From Bacteroidaceae bacterium (lineage in GTDB: Bacteria > Bacteroidota > Bacteroidia > Bacteroidales > Bacteroidaceae): DNA of 64,000 bases. The notes beneath the pieces were generated by a model. The model had not been told where the DNA came from and did no database searches. It saw only the letters and a program-made list of their open reading frames with translations. The position numbers and the translations under genes are program-made. How positions within the stretch are numbered: the first letter of the stretch is position 1; the number at the start of each line of letters is the position of its first letter. Location: positions 1-64,000 of the forward strand of contig JAKSLJ010000005.1 in assembly GCA_024401275.1 (NCBI GenBank), read 5' to 3'. Shown in pieces: positions 36,503 to 44,353 of this stretch.

Positions 36503-36534
36503 CAAAAGTAAGCAATTATTTTCTATCTCGCAAA
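36503..36534 (-). promoter_or_regulatory. Promoter of the structured RNA and probably the zinc-ribbon operon
   Basis: The complement has TTTG (36534-36531), exactly 20 bp, then TACTTTTG (36510-36503). The predicted start is near 36496, just before the first pairing segment of the RNA. Confidence 0.85.
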
Positions 36535-36583
36535 TAAATCAAGAAAAAAATAAAAACAAACAAAATGTTTGCGAGCACGGCAA

Positions 36584-36612
36584 TAAAAAAGCGGCAGAAT
36601 TCTGCCGCTTTT
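36584..36612 (-). terminator. Terminator of the M16 peptidase gene
   Basis: GCGGCAGAATTCTGCCGC (36591-36608) is a perfect palindrome. On the - strand it is followed by six Ts. It separates the core genes from the island. Confidence 0.85.
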
Positions 36613-36669
36613 CTAATGCTTTACACAAAGGGGATTTGTATATATTAACCCAAGTAAGTCCATTTGGGA

Positions 36670-39585
36670 TTAATAGTTGAACACTTCCTCTAGAGTAACT
36701 CGCTTCATAGGACCGATCTTCTCAAGTTCCTTCATGTTGAGTTCCTTCTCGTCGCCAAGGATGAGGTAACGATAAGGCTTGTTCGAGATGTGAGTGTTTG
36801 CGAAGTTCACGATGTCCTGAAGGGTAAGCTTCTGCGCGTGCTTGTAAACAATCTCACGAAGAGACTTGTCAAGTCCGAGACGCTCGGCTGAGAGCTGAGA
36901 TGTGAGCAAACCAGCCTTTATAGTGCGCTCTGTAGCAAGGTTCTTTAGAAGAGTCTGCTTTGCAACATCGAAAGCTTCCTGCTGCTGAGGAATTGTGTCG
37001 AGAATCTGCTTGAAGGTGTTCACGCAGTCGAGCATCTTATCGTTCTGAGTGATGATGCTTGTAACGAAGAATTCCTTCTCGTCCTTGTAGTTTGGCGTAT
37101 TGTAATAAGCATTTGCGCTATATGCAAGACCGCGAGTCTCACGAAGTTCCTGGAAGACGATTGCGTTCATGCTACCACCATAGTAAGTGTTAAAGAGATC
37201 GATAGTGGCAAGTTCCTCTGGATTGAGCATGCGATCCTCACAGTTGTACATACGCATATAGATGTTCTTTGCGTCATAAGGTGCGATGATGATTTCGTTC
37301 TGAGGAGTAGCTTCGCGCTGAACATGGGCAGGTTCAGAGGCAGATGCTGACTGGCGGCTCGGAAATCCTCGCCCTACATTGTGGTTCTTATTGATGGCAG
37401 CTACCACATCCTTCAGCTCCATAGGACCATAGTAAAGCACCTTATGGCTACGGGTGTTGAGGAGATTTGCTGTTGCGAGAATGGTCTCTGGCTTTGTCTC
37501 ACGAAGTGTCTTTACGGAAACCTGGCGATAGTAAGGTGACTTCTTGCCGTAATAGCCGTATGAAGAAAGCGCACGGAAGCAGCTTTCCTGGTTCTTCTTC
37601 GCGTCAAGACGGTTCTTCTCAACGAGGTCGATGAACGATTTATATTGGTCGTAGTCGGCAACGGCATTTGTGATGATATGCTCATAGAGCTTCATTGCCT
37701 CCACCATGTTCTCGCTGAGACCAGAGAGAGACACGCGCACTTCACGGTCACTTGCGCTTATGGTATAGCCACAAGCCATGGCGTAGAACATCTTCTGAAT
37801 CTCGTCGGCAGAATATTTCTTTGTGCCTACAAGTTCCAAATAATCGGAGAGATAGTCAATGAAAGGTTCTGTCTCTGTGCCGAAGTTGTAGCAGTAAACG
37901 AGTGTAAAGAGTCCGTTCACATTGTTCTTGACATAGCGAACAGGAAGGCCCTTCTTTGTTGTTGCCTTTGCGATTTCCTTGTCGTAGTCAGGGAATATAG
38001 GCGCAATCTCTGGGCTCTGTTCGTTGATGATGTCGCTCACGAACTGACTCTGATACTCACGGTTGGCTGGTATAGGCGTGATGGCAGGCTTTTCTATCTT
38101 CTTGAGGGTTGTATCTTCGCCCTGCTCCTTGTAAATTACGACATAGTTGTCCTTGAAGAAGCGGTTGGCAAAGTTCACGATGTCAGCCTTGGAAATCTTT
38201 GAGATGCGATCGAGCTGCTGCACTTCGTCTGCCCAATCCGTGCCATTGATGAAGTCGTCAGTCATAGTGCTGACACGACTCTCGTTGCTTTCAAGTGCAG
38301 CATATTCTCTTCGCTTCATATTGTTGACTATAGCCTTAAGCATGCTTTCGTCAAATTCACCTTTCTTGAGTTTCTCTATCTCGGCAAGGAGAATGTCCTT
38401 CACTTCCTTGTTTGTCTGGCCTTCCTTTGGCATACCCTGAAGAAGGAATCCAGAATATTCCTCAAGATCCTGAACGCCAGCGCCAGCGTAAGCACACTTC
38501 ATAGGTTGGTTGACATTAAGGTCAATAAGACCAGCCTTGCCGTTTGAGAGGAGTCTGTCAATAACAGCGAGCGTGTCAAGCTGATGGCTCTTGCCACCTT
38601 CAGCCTGCCAAGCGATATACATGAATGCTGCCTCCTGACCGAGAACGACAGTATCTGTTGGTTCGGTAATCTTCTTTACAGCTGGATATGTAGGGCGAGT
38701 GAGATTCTCGTTCTTCTTCCAAGAGCCGAAATACTTGTCAATGAGCGCGATAGTCTTGTCTGGGTCGAAATCACCAGCAAGGACAATTGCCACATTGTTT
38801 GGACAGTAGTAATTGTTGTAGTAGTTCTCAATGTTTACGATAGAAGGATTCTTCAGGTGCTGCTGAGTACCGATTGTGGTCTGAGTTCCGTATGGATGAC
38901 CAGGGAAGAGCTTAGCGGTAAGCGCAGGCCACATCTTGCGACTATCCTTAGCAATGCCCATGTTGTACTCTTCGTAAACGGCTTCAAGCTCCGTATGGAA
39001 GCCACGGATGACGAGGTTCTGGAAGCGGTCGGATTCTACCTTCAGCCATTTCTCAAGTTCATTTGACGGAATCTCGTTCACATAGACCGTCTGGTCGTTG
39101 CTTGTGTAGGCGTTTGTTGCGTCAGCACCGAGAGAAGCACATAGCTTGTCATACTCGTTAGGGATGTTGTACTGAGCAGCAAGCTGCGAGAGAGAGTCTA
39201 TCTCGTGGTAGCATTGCTTACGTTCTGCTTCGTCTGTCAAAGTGCGATAGACTTCATACTTTGCGCGAATCTGGTCGAGGAAAGGCTTTTCCTTCTCATA
39301 GTCGCGAGTGCCATACTGCTTTGTACCCTTGAACATGATGTGCTCAAGATAGTGTGCAAGACCTGTTGTCTCGGCAGGGTCGTTGCGAGAGCCGGTGTGT
39401 ACGGTGATGTTTGTGAAGATACGAGGCTTATCCTTATTCACAGAGAGATAAACCTTCAAGCCGTTGTCGAGGGTGTAGATGCGAGCCTGCATCGGATCGC
39501 CCGGAACGCTGGCGTACTTGTAGTCCTTGGCAGAGACGGAGAGTGTAGCCAGAAGGACTAAAACGAAAGAAAGGAACTTTTTCAT
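36670..39585 (-). CDS. M16-family zinc metallopeptidase (two-domain, pitrilysin type)
   Basis: 971 residues with a signal peptide (LLATLSVSAKD). The inverted zinc motif HxxEH is HYLEH (His78, Glu81, His82) and the distal Glu lies in the ELEAVYEEYNMG segment. Two M16 halves follow, giving the usual ~930-residue clamshell. Periplasmic members degrade peptides or process proteins. Around residues 735-755 the peptide NVGRGFPSRQSASASEP is encoded by a REP and is absent from the normal fold, but the frame continues to the end, so the enzyme is probably intact. Confidence 0.92.
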   Translation of the reverse strand: MKKFLSFVLVLLATLSVSAKDYKYASVPGDPMQARIYTLDNGLKVYLSVNKDKPRIFTNITVHTGSRNDPAETTGLAHYLEHIMFKGTKQYGTRDYEKEKPFLDQIRAKYEVYRTLTDEAERKQCYHEIDSLSQLAAQYNIPNEYDKLCASLGADATNAYTSNDQTVYVNEIPSNELEKWLKVESDRFQNLVIRGFHTELEAVYEEYNMGIAKDSRKMWPALTAKLFPGHPYGTQTTIGTQQHLKNPSIVNIENYYNNYYCPNNVAIVLAGDFDPDKTIALIDKYFGSWKKNENLTRPTYPAVKKITEPTDTVVLGQEAAFMYIAWQAEGGKSHQLDTLAVIDRLLSNGKAGLIDLNVNQPMKCAYAGAGVQDLEEYSGFLLQGMPKEGQTNKEVKDILLAEIEKLKKGEFDESMLKAIVNNMKRREYAALESNESRVSTMTDDFINGTDWADEVQQLDRISKISKADIVNFANRFFKDNYVVIYKEQGEDTTLKKIEKPAITPIPANREYQSQFVSDIINEQSPEIAPIFPDYDKEIAKATTKKGLPVRYVKNNVNGLFTLVYCYNFGTETEPFIDYLSDYLELVGTKKYSADEIQKMFYAMACGYTISASDREVRVSLSGLSENMVEAMKLYEHIITNAVADYDQYKSFIDLVEKNRLDAKKNQESCFRALSSYGYYGKKSPYYRQVSVKTLRETKPETILATANLLNTRSHKVLYYGPMELKDVVAAINKNHNVGRGFPSRQSASASEPAHVQREATPQNEIIIAPYDAKNIYMRMYNCEDRMLNPEELATIDLFNTYYGGSMNAIVFQELRETRGLAYSANAYYNTPNYKDEKEFFVTSIITQNDKMLDCVNTFKQILDTIPQQQEAFDVAKQTLLKNLATERTIKAGLLTSQLSAERLGLDKSLREIVYKHAQKLTLQDIVNFANTHISNKPYRYLILGDEKELNMKELEKIGPMKRVTLEEVFNY
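37355..37378 (-). repeat. REP copy translated in frame inside the M16 peptidase
   Basis: An intact single REP in the same orientation as the gene. It encodes the VGRGFPSR part of the protein. No partner copy is adjacent. Confidence 0.9.
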
Positions 39586-39589
39586 AAAA

Positions 39590-39812
39590 AGAGAAGCCCC
39601 CTAGCCCCCAAAGGGGGAACTTAAAATAGTTTTGAGGGGCTATTAATTTACCGTGTTAGCAATCAAATTTCAACAATAATAAATGTAGGGCGAAGATTTC
39701 TGAGCCGTTTGCGGGAATAAAACCTGAATCGCGGCTCGGAAATCCTCGCCCTACAATACTATTAAACATCCCTCCCCCTTCGGGAGGGCTTGGGTGGGCT
39801 CTTGGATGGGCT
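39590..39812. repeat. Nested repeat: RAYT-type REPIN inside a C-rich inverted pair
   Basis: C-rich arms lie at about 39592-39645 (GCCCCCTAGCCCCCAAAGGG and following) and 39768-39812 (CCCTCCCCCTTCGGGAGGGC and following). Between them is a REPIN with REPs at 39684-39707 (+, two changes) and 39732-39755 (-, intact) around GCGGGAATAAAACCTGAATC. The whole 228-bp gap between guaA and the M16 gene is repeat material apart from a short AT-rich stretch. Confidence 0.8.
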
Positions 39813-39813
39813 C

Positions 39814-41421
39814 TTACTCCCACTCAATAGTTGCAGGTGGTTTTGAGGAGATGTCGTAGCATACGCGGTTGACTCCCTTCACCTTATTGATGATGTCGTT
39901 GCTGACCTTTGCAAGGAACTCGTAAGGGAGCTTCGCCCAGTCGGCTGTCATGGCGTCTGATGATGTTACGGCACGGAGAGCTACAGGGTTTTCGTATGTA
40001 CGCTCATCACCCATTACGCCAACTGACTTAACGTCAGAGAGGAGGATGGCTCCTGCCTGCCAAATCTGGTCGTAGAGTGAAACCTCAATCTCACCGTCCT
40101 TCATGTCGGCTGGTACACCTGCCTGAAGAACGCGGCGTGCGTCTTCGCCAGAGAGCTTTGTCTTCCACTCACGGAGTCCGCGGATGTAGATGTCGTCAGC
40201 GTCCTGAAGTACGCGAACCTTCTCTGGAGTGATGTCGCCAAGAATACGAACGGCAAGACCTGGTCCTGGGAACGGATGGCGTGTGATGAGATGCTCTGGC
40301 ATACCCATAGAACGACCTACACGACGAACCTCATCCTTGAAAAGCCACTTGAGAGGTTCGCAGAGTGCGAGACCCATCTTCTCAGGAAGTCCTCCCACGT
40401 TGTGGTGAGACTTGATGACCTTACCAGTGATGTTGAGCGACTCAATGCGGTCAGGATAGATTGTGCCCTGAGCAAGCCACTTGGCGCCTTCAATCTTCTT
40501 AGCCTCAGCCTCGAAGACATCGATGAAGCCCTTGCCGATAATCTTACGCTTACGCTCTGGCTCATGAACGCCAGCAAGCTCTGAATAGAACTTCTCGGAA
40601 GCGTCAACGCCGATAACATTGAGTCCGAGACACTCGTAGTCCTTGAGCACATCCTCAAACTCGTTCTTGCGGAGAAGACCGTTGTTGACGAAGATACAAG
40701 TGAGGTTCTTGCCTATGGCCTTGTTGAGGAGAACGGCTGCTACGGAAGAATCAACACCGCCAGAGAGACCGAGGATGACCTTGTCGTCGCCAACCTGCTC
40801 CTTGAGTTCCTTGACGGTAGTCTCAACGAACATGTCCGGACTCCAATCCTGAACGCCACCGCAGATGTCAACGACGAAGTTCTTGAGGAGCTGGGTACCG
40901 TCAATAGAGTGGAACACCTCTGGGTGATACTGAACGCCCCAGATCTTCTCGTCGTTAGCCTGATAAGCGGCAAACTTCACGGTAGAAGTGGAAGCGATGC
41001 AGCGGAAGCCTTCCGGCAGCTGAGTGATAGTGTCACCGTGGCTCATCCACACCTGTGAGTTAGGAGCGAAGTCCTTGAGAAGGACATTGCCTTCCTCCAT
41101 GAAACCGAGGTTGGCGCGTCCGTACTCGCGAGTGCCTTCAGACTCCACCTTACCTCCGAAGGTGTGTGCCATAAGCTGTGCGCCATAGCAGATGCCGAGG
41201 ATAGGATACTTGCCACGGATCTCAGAGAAATCGATGTGGAAAGCATCATCCGCATACACGCTGAGTGGCGAACCCGAGAGGATGACACCGATGATGTCCG
41301 GATCATTCTTCGGGAACTTGTTGTAAGGCATGATTTCGCAGAATGTATTGAGCTCACGAACGCGACGTCCGATGAGCTGTGTTGTCTGCGAACCAAAGTC
41401 CAAAATAATGATTTTCTGCAT
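39814..41421 (-). CDS. guaA: GMP synthase (glutamine-hydrolysing)
   Basis: 535 residues from the ATG at 41421 ([20 protein letters not shown]); a longer in-frame start at 41577 would overlap the upstream permease gene. The class I amidotransferase Cys is in [11 protein letters not shown] (Cys78). The ATP-pyrophosphatase P-loop is [13 protein letters not shown] and the dimerisation tail ends [10 protein letters not shown]. It converts XMP to GMP. It is the last gene of a run with the ABC exporter and nitroreductase. Confidence 0.97.
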   Translation of the reverse strand: MQKIIILDFGSQTTQLIGRRVRELNTFCEIMPYNKFPKNDPDIIGVILSGSPLSVYADDAFHIDFSEIRGKYPILGICYGAQLMAHTFGGKVESEGTREYGRANLGFMEEGNVLLKDFAPNSQVWMSHGDTITQLPEGFRCIASTSTVKFAAYQANDEKIWGVQYHPEVFHSIDGTQLLKNFVVDICGGVQDWSPDMFVETTVKELKEQVGDDKVILGLSGGVDSSVAAVLLNKAIGKNLTCIFVNNGLLRKNEFEDVLKDYECLGLNVIGVDASEKFYSELAGVHEPERKRKIIGKGFIDVFEAEAKKIEGAKWLAQGTIYPDRIESLNITGKVIKSHHNVGGLPEKMGLALCEPLKWLFKDEVRRVGRSMGMPEHLITRHPFPGPGLAVRILGDITPEKVRVLQDADDIYIRGLREWKTKLSGEDARRVLQAGVPADMKDGEIEVSLYDQIWQAGAILLSDVKSVGVMGDERTYENPVALRAVTSSDAMTADWAKLPYEFLAKVSNDIINKVKGVNRVCYDISSKPPATIEWE

Positions 41422-41464
41422 ATTATTTGATTTAGTATTTCTTTTATTTTCAAGATATTTCCGA

Positions 41465-42805
41465 TTAATATCGCAACCACTTGAGCATATCCTTGAACGA
41501 AGGTTTCTGACCGTACATAAGGATTCCGACGCGGTAGATCTTTGACGAAAGAAGTATAACTGCTGCCGCTGTAACATAGAGGATTACGATAGAGAGAAGC
41601 ACATTCCAGACAGGAATGTCGAACGGCATGCGAACCATCATGACGATAGGCGAAGTGAGCGGAATATATGAGCACCAGACTGCCAATGGACCGTTAGGAT
41701 TCTCCATAGAGAACATTGCGGCATAAAGGGCAAAGACGAAGATCATCATCACCGGCATCTGGAACTGACCTGCATCCTGCATCTCGTTGACAGCAGCTCC
41801 GAAAGCAGCGAAGAGTGAGGCAAAGAGCAGGTAACCGCCAATGAAGTAAAGCACGAAGAAGACGAAGATGCTTACGAAGTCCATGCCGCTGATTATCTGC
41901 ATCATCTCTATCATCGGATTGTCTGCCATCTGCTGCATCTGCTGTAGTTGCGCCATCTGCTCGGCAGAACCTGCAGCTGCCATCTCGGTAATCTCAGGCA
42001 TAGCCGTAATGCCGTAAGCCGTGCCGGCAACGGTTGACACGATAACGATCATTGTGCCCCAAATCATCATCTGCAAAAGACCTACCAATCCGCAGCCGAT
42101 AATCTTGCCTGCCATGAGCTGCCAAGGCTTTACGGAAGAGACAATGATCTCGACGATACGATTTGTCTTTTCCTCCATCACGCTGCTCATGACCATAGAG
42201 CCGTAAGAGATGATGAAGATATAGATGAAGAGCGAGAGCATGAGTCCTACGACGGCTGCAATCTCCGCACTAGATTCCTTGTCGCCATTCTCCGTCTTGC
42301 GAAGTGTCTTTACATTGAACTTCACATCGGCAGCTTTTACAATCTCCTCAACATTTGGCAGATTGAAGGAATTGAGACGGTCGGTACGAATCTTGCTGCG
42401 CAACACATCGTTCACTTCCGACTCCACGACATTCGGCGTTTCTTCTACGGAATAGATTATAGCCGAGCCGCTCTTTGCATTTGTCAGAGTATCAGAGATA
42501 TAGAGTATCTGCGTGTAGGGAGAGTCTTCCGACTTGAGGATGTTGCTTATAGTGTCTATCGGAGCATTGTCCTTTATGGTTACGAAGCTGACATTGTCTG
42601 TGTTCTTGAAAGAATCGGCATACAAGCCCGTCTTGTCTACAACGCCAACGGTAAAGCTCTCGTCGCTGTCAATGCTTCCCAACAGAGCTGGTATAGCCAC
42701 GATGGCTACCATGATAAACGGCATGAGAAGGGTGAGGAGAATAAACGACTTCTTCTTTACCTTGGTAACGAACTCACGCTGTATGATTATCCAAACTTTA
42801 TTCAT
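41465..42805 (-). CDS. ABC-2 type exporter permease (NatB-like)
   Basis: 446 residues. One N-terminal membrane helix ([20 protein letters not shown]) is followed by a periplasmic domain of about 150 residues and then a group of five to six membrane helices. This is the ABC-2/NatB permease topology. A Met/Gln-rich loop ([13 protein letters not shown] region) lies between helices. It pairs with the ATPase encoded 70 bp upstream. Substrate unknown; relatives export Na+ or peptides. Confidence 0.85.
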   Translation of the reverse strand: MNKVWIIIQREFVTKVKKKSFILLTLLMPFIMVAIVAIPALLGSIDSDESFTVGVVDKTGLYADSFKNTDNVSFVTIKDNAPIDTISNILKSEDSPYTQILYISDTLTNAKSGSAIIYSVEETPNVVESEVNDVLRSKIRTDRLNSFNLPNVEEIVKAADVKFNVKTLRKTENGDKESSAEIAAVVGLMLSLFIYIFIISYGSMVMSSVMEEKTNRIVEIIVSSVKPWQLMAGKIIGCGLVGLLQMMIWGTMIVIVSTVAGTAYGITAMPEITEMAAAGSAEQMAQLQQMQQMADNPMIEMMQIISGMDFVSIFVFFVLYFIGGYLLFASLFAAFGAAVNEMQDAGQFQMPVMMIFVFALYAAMFSMENPNGPLAVWCSYIPLTSPIVMMVRMPFDIPVWNVLLSIVILYVTAAAVILLSSKIYRVGILMYGQKPSFKDMLKWLRY

Positions 42806-42850
42806 AAGGCCTAACCAAGCCTTCCCAAAGGGAAGGATGTTTAATAGTTT
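42806..42850. repeat. C-rich repeat between permease and ATPase genes
   Basis: GGCCTAACCAAGCCTTCCCA followed by AAGGGAAGGATGTTTAATAG, a member of the C-rich palindrome family (TTCCC/GGGAA core). It lies directly before the permease start. Confidence 0.55.
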
Positions 42851-42875
42851 TGCGGGGATTTTTTGATTTTAATGG

Positions 42876-43640
42876 TTATTCGGAGTTTTGGGAGCCTCCC
42901 ACTACCTTTAGGAAGATTTCGTTCATTGACGGGAATACTTCCTTCGTGATGATTTTCTTCTCCTCCTGGAAGCGCTCTTGTATCTCATCGACTGTGCCTT
43001 GAAGGACAATCTTTGAATTATTGACTAGGGCAATCTTGTCGCACACTTCCTCTACCGACGCCATGTTGTGGGTTGAGAAGATGATGGTGTGACCTTTATC
43101 GCGAAGTCCAAGAATCTCGTTCTTCAGGATTTCAGCATTTACAGGGTCAAAACCGGAGAACGGTTCGTCGAAGATGAGCAAAGGTGGCTCATGGAGTACG
43201 GTTGTAACAAACTGCACCTTCTGCTGCATACCTTTAGAAAGTTCCTCGAGCTTCTTGTTCCACCAAGGCATGATGTCGAGTTTCTCGAACCAAGCTTTCA
43301 GTCGCTCCTCTGCCTCGGCTGAGGTAAGTCCCTTAAGACGAGCAAGATAGATAGCCTGTTCGCCAACTTTCATCTTCTTGTAAAGTCCACGTTCCTCTGG
43401 AAGATAGCCAATGGAAAGCATGTCCTCCTCACAAAGTGGATGACCATCAAACATAACCTCACCGCTGTCGGGCAAAGTGATGTGGTTTATGATACGGATA
43501 AGAGTCGATTTTCCTGCGCCATTAGGTCCGAGGAGTCCGAATACTTTTCCGCGTGGCACTTCTATGCTCACGTCGTCAAGAACCTTGTGGTCGCCGTAAC
43601 TCTTATGAATATGTGTGGCTGTTAGAAAATTGTCTGCCAT
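42876..43640 (-). CDS. ABC transporter ATPase (NatA-like)
   Basis: 254 residues. Walker A GPNGAGKST, Q-loop YLPEERGLY, signature LSKGMQQKVQ, Walker B LLIFDEPFSGFDP and the switch His in FSTHNM are all present. It energises the adjacent permease. It starts 11 bp after the nitroreductase stop, so the three genes form an operon. Confidence 0.93.
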   Translation of the reverse strand: MADNFLTATHIHKSYGDHKVLDDVSIEVPRGKVFGLLGPNGAGKSTLIRIINHITLPDSGEVMFDGHPLCEEDMLSIGYLPEERGLYKKMKVGEQAIYLARLKGLTSAEAEERLKAWFEKLDIMPWWNKKLEELSKGMQQKVQFVTTVLHEPPLLIFDEPFSGFDPVNAEILKNEILGLRDKGHTIIFSTHNMASVEEVCDKIALVNNSKIVLQGTVDEIQERFQEEKKIITKEVFPSMNEIFLKVVGGSQNSE

Positions 43641-43651
43641 AGCAAAGCCTC

Positions 43652-44173
43652 CTAAAACTTATTCAAATGCACATTCTCCCACTTGAGCTTATCCTCATTC
43701 TGTGGCTTGCGTTCTGTCTCCTTATGTCCCAAGCCGACAATACAGAGAACATTCTGATTTTCAGGGATATCAAGAATACCGCGCACAACTTCCTCTGCGT
43801 TTGTTCCGTCAGGGAGAGCACGCTTATGAATCTGGCACCAGCAACCGCCAAGTCCGAGTTCTTCTGCCTGAAGAAGCATACCGTAAGCTGCAATAGAACC
43901 GTCTTCTATCCAGCAGTCGTTCTCCAAAGCATCGCCACAGACAACGACTCCAAGCTTACATCCCTTCAAGAACTCGCCACCCATTGCCTTGGAGTCAGCA
44001 AGTTTCTCGAGGTCGAGCTTATCTTCTACGACAACAAACTGCCAAGAGCGCTTGCTCTTAGATGAAGGTGAAAGCAAAGCAGCACGAAGAATGAGCTGCA
44101 CAGCATCTTGCGAGATATCGTCAGCAGTAAACTTTCTGTGACTGCGACGCTTAAGTAATAAGTCTTTAAGCAT
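43652..44173 (-). CDS. Nitroreductase-family flavoprotein
   Basis: 173 residues. RRSHRKF near the start (FMN phosphate binding), SPSSKSKRSWQFVVV, and GLGGCWCQIH are typical of the nitroreductase fold; members bind FMN and use NAD(P)H. The physiological substrate is unknown. First gene of the exporter operon, directly downstream of a C-rich REPIN. Confidence 0.88.
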   Translation of the reverse strand: MLKDLLLKRRSHRKFTADDISQDAVQLILRAALLSPSSKSKRSWQFVVVEDKLDLEKLADSKAMGGEFLKGCKLGVVVCGDALENDCWIEDGSIAAYGMLLQAEELGLGGCWCQIHKRALPDGTNAEEVVRGILDIPENQNVLCIVGLGHKETERKPQNEDKLKWENVHLNKF

Positions 44174-44353
44174 AAAAGCCTCTCCCCCCAGCCCCCTCCC
44201 CGATTATGGGGAGGGGGAGTGATATGATTTGTGGGAGGAATATATCACTAATTATGTTATATATTTCAAATTGCCTCTATCCCAGTAAATACATCCTACA
44301 AGTGTAATTACTCCCCCTCCCCATAATCGGGGAGGGGGTAAGGGGGGAGAGGC
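44174..44353. repeat. C-rich REPIN with 50-bp arms
   Basis: The left arm (about 44173-44222, GCCTCTCCCCCCAGCCCCCT, then CCCCGATTATGGGGAGGGGG) and the right arm (about 44308-44354) are nearly exact reverse complements. Each contains the palindrome CCCCGATTATGGGG. The spacer is about 85 bp and AT-rich. The right arm abuts the stop codon of the TonB receptor gene. Confidence 0.88.

Noticed and set aside
36112-36670. Retron or diversity-generating retroelement RNA
   Set aside because: No reverse transcriptase gene is nearby and no template/variable repeat pair was seen.
41422-41577. N-terminal extension of guaA
   Set aside because: It would overlap the upstream permease gene by more than 100 bp and GMP synthases start at the [10 protein letters not shown] position.
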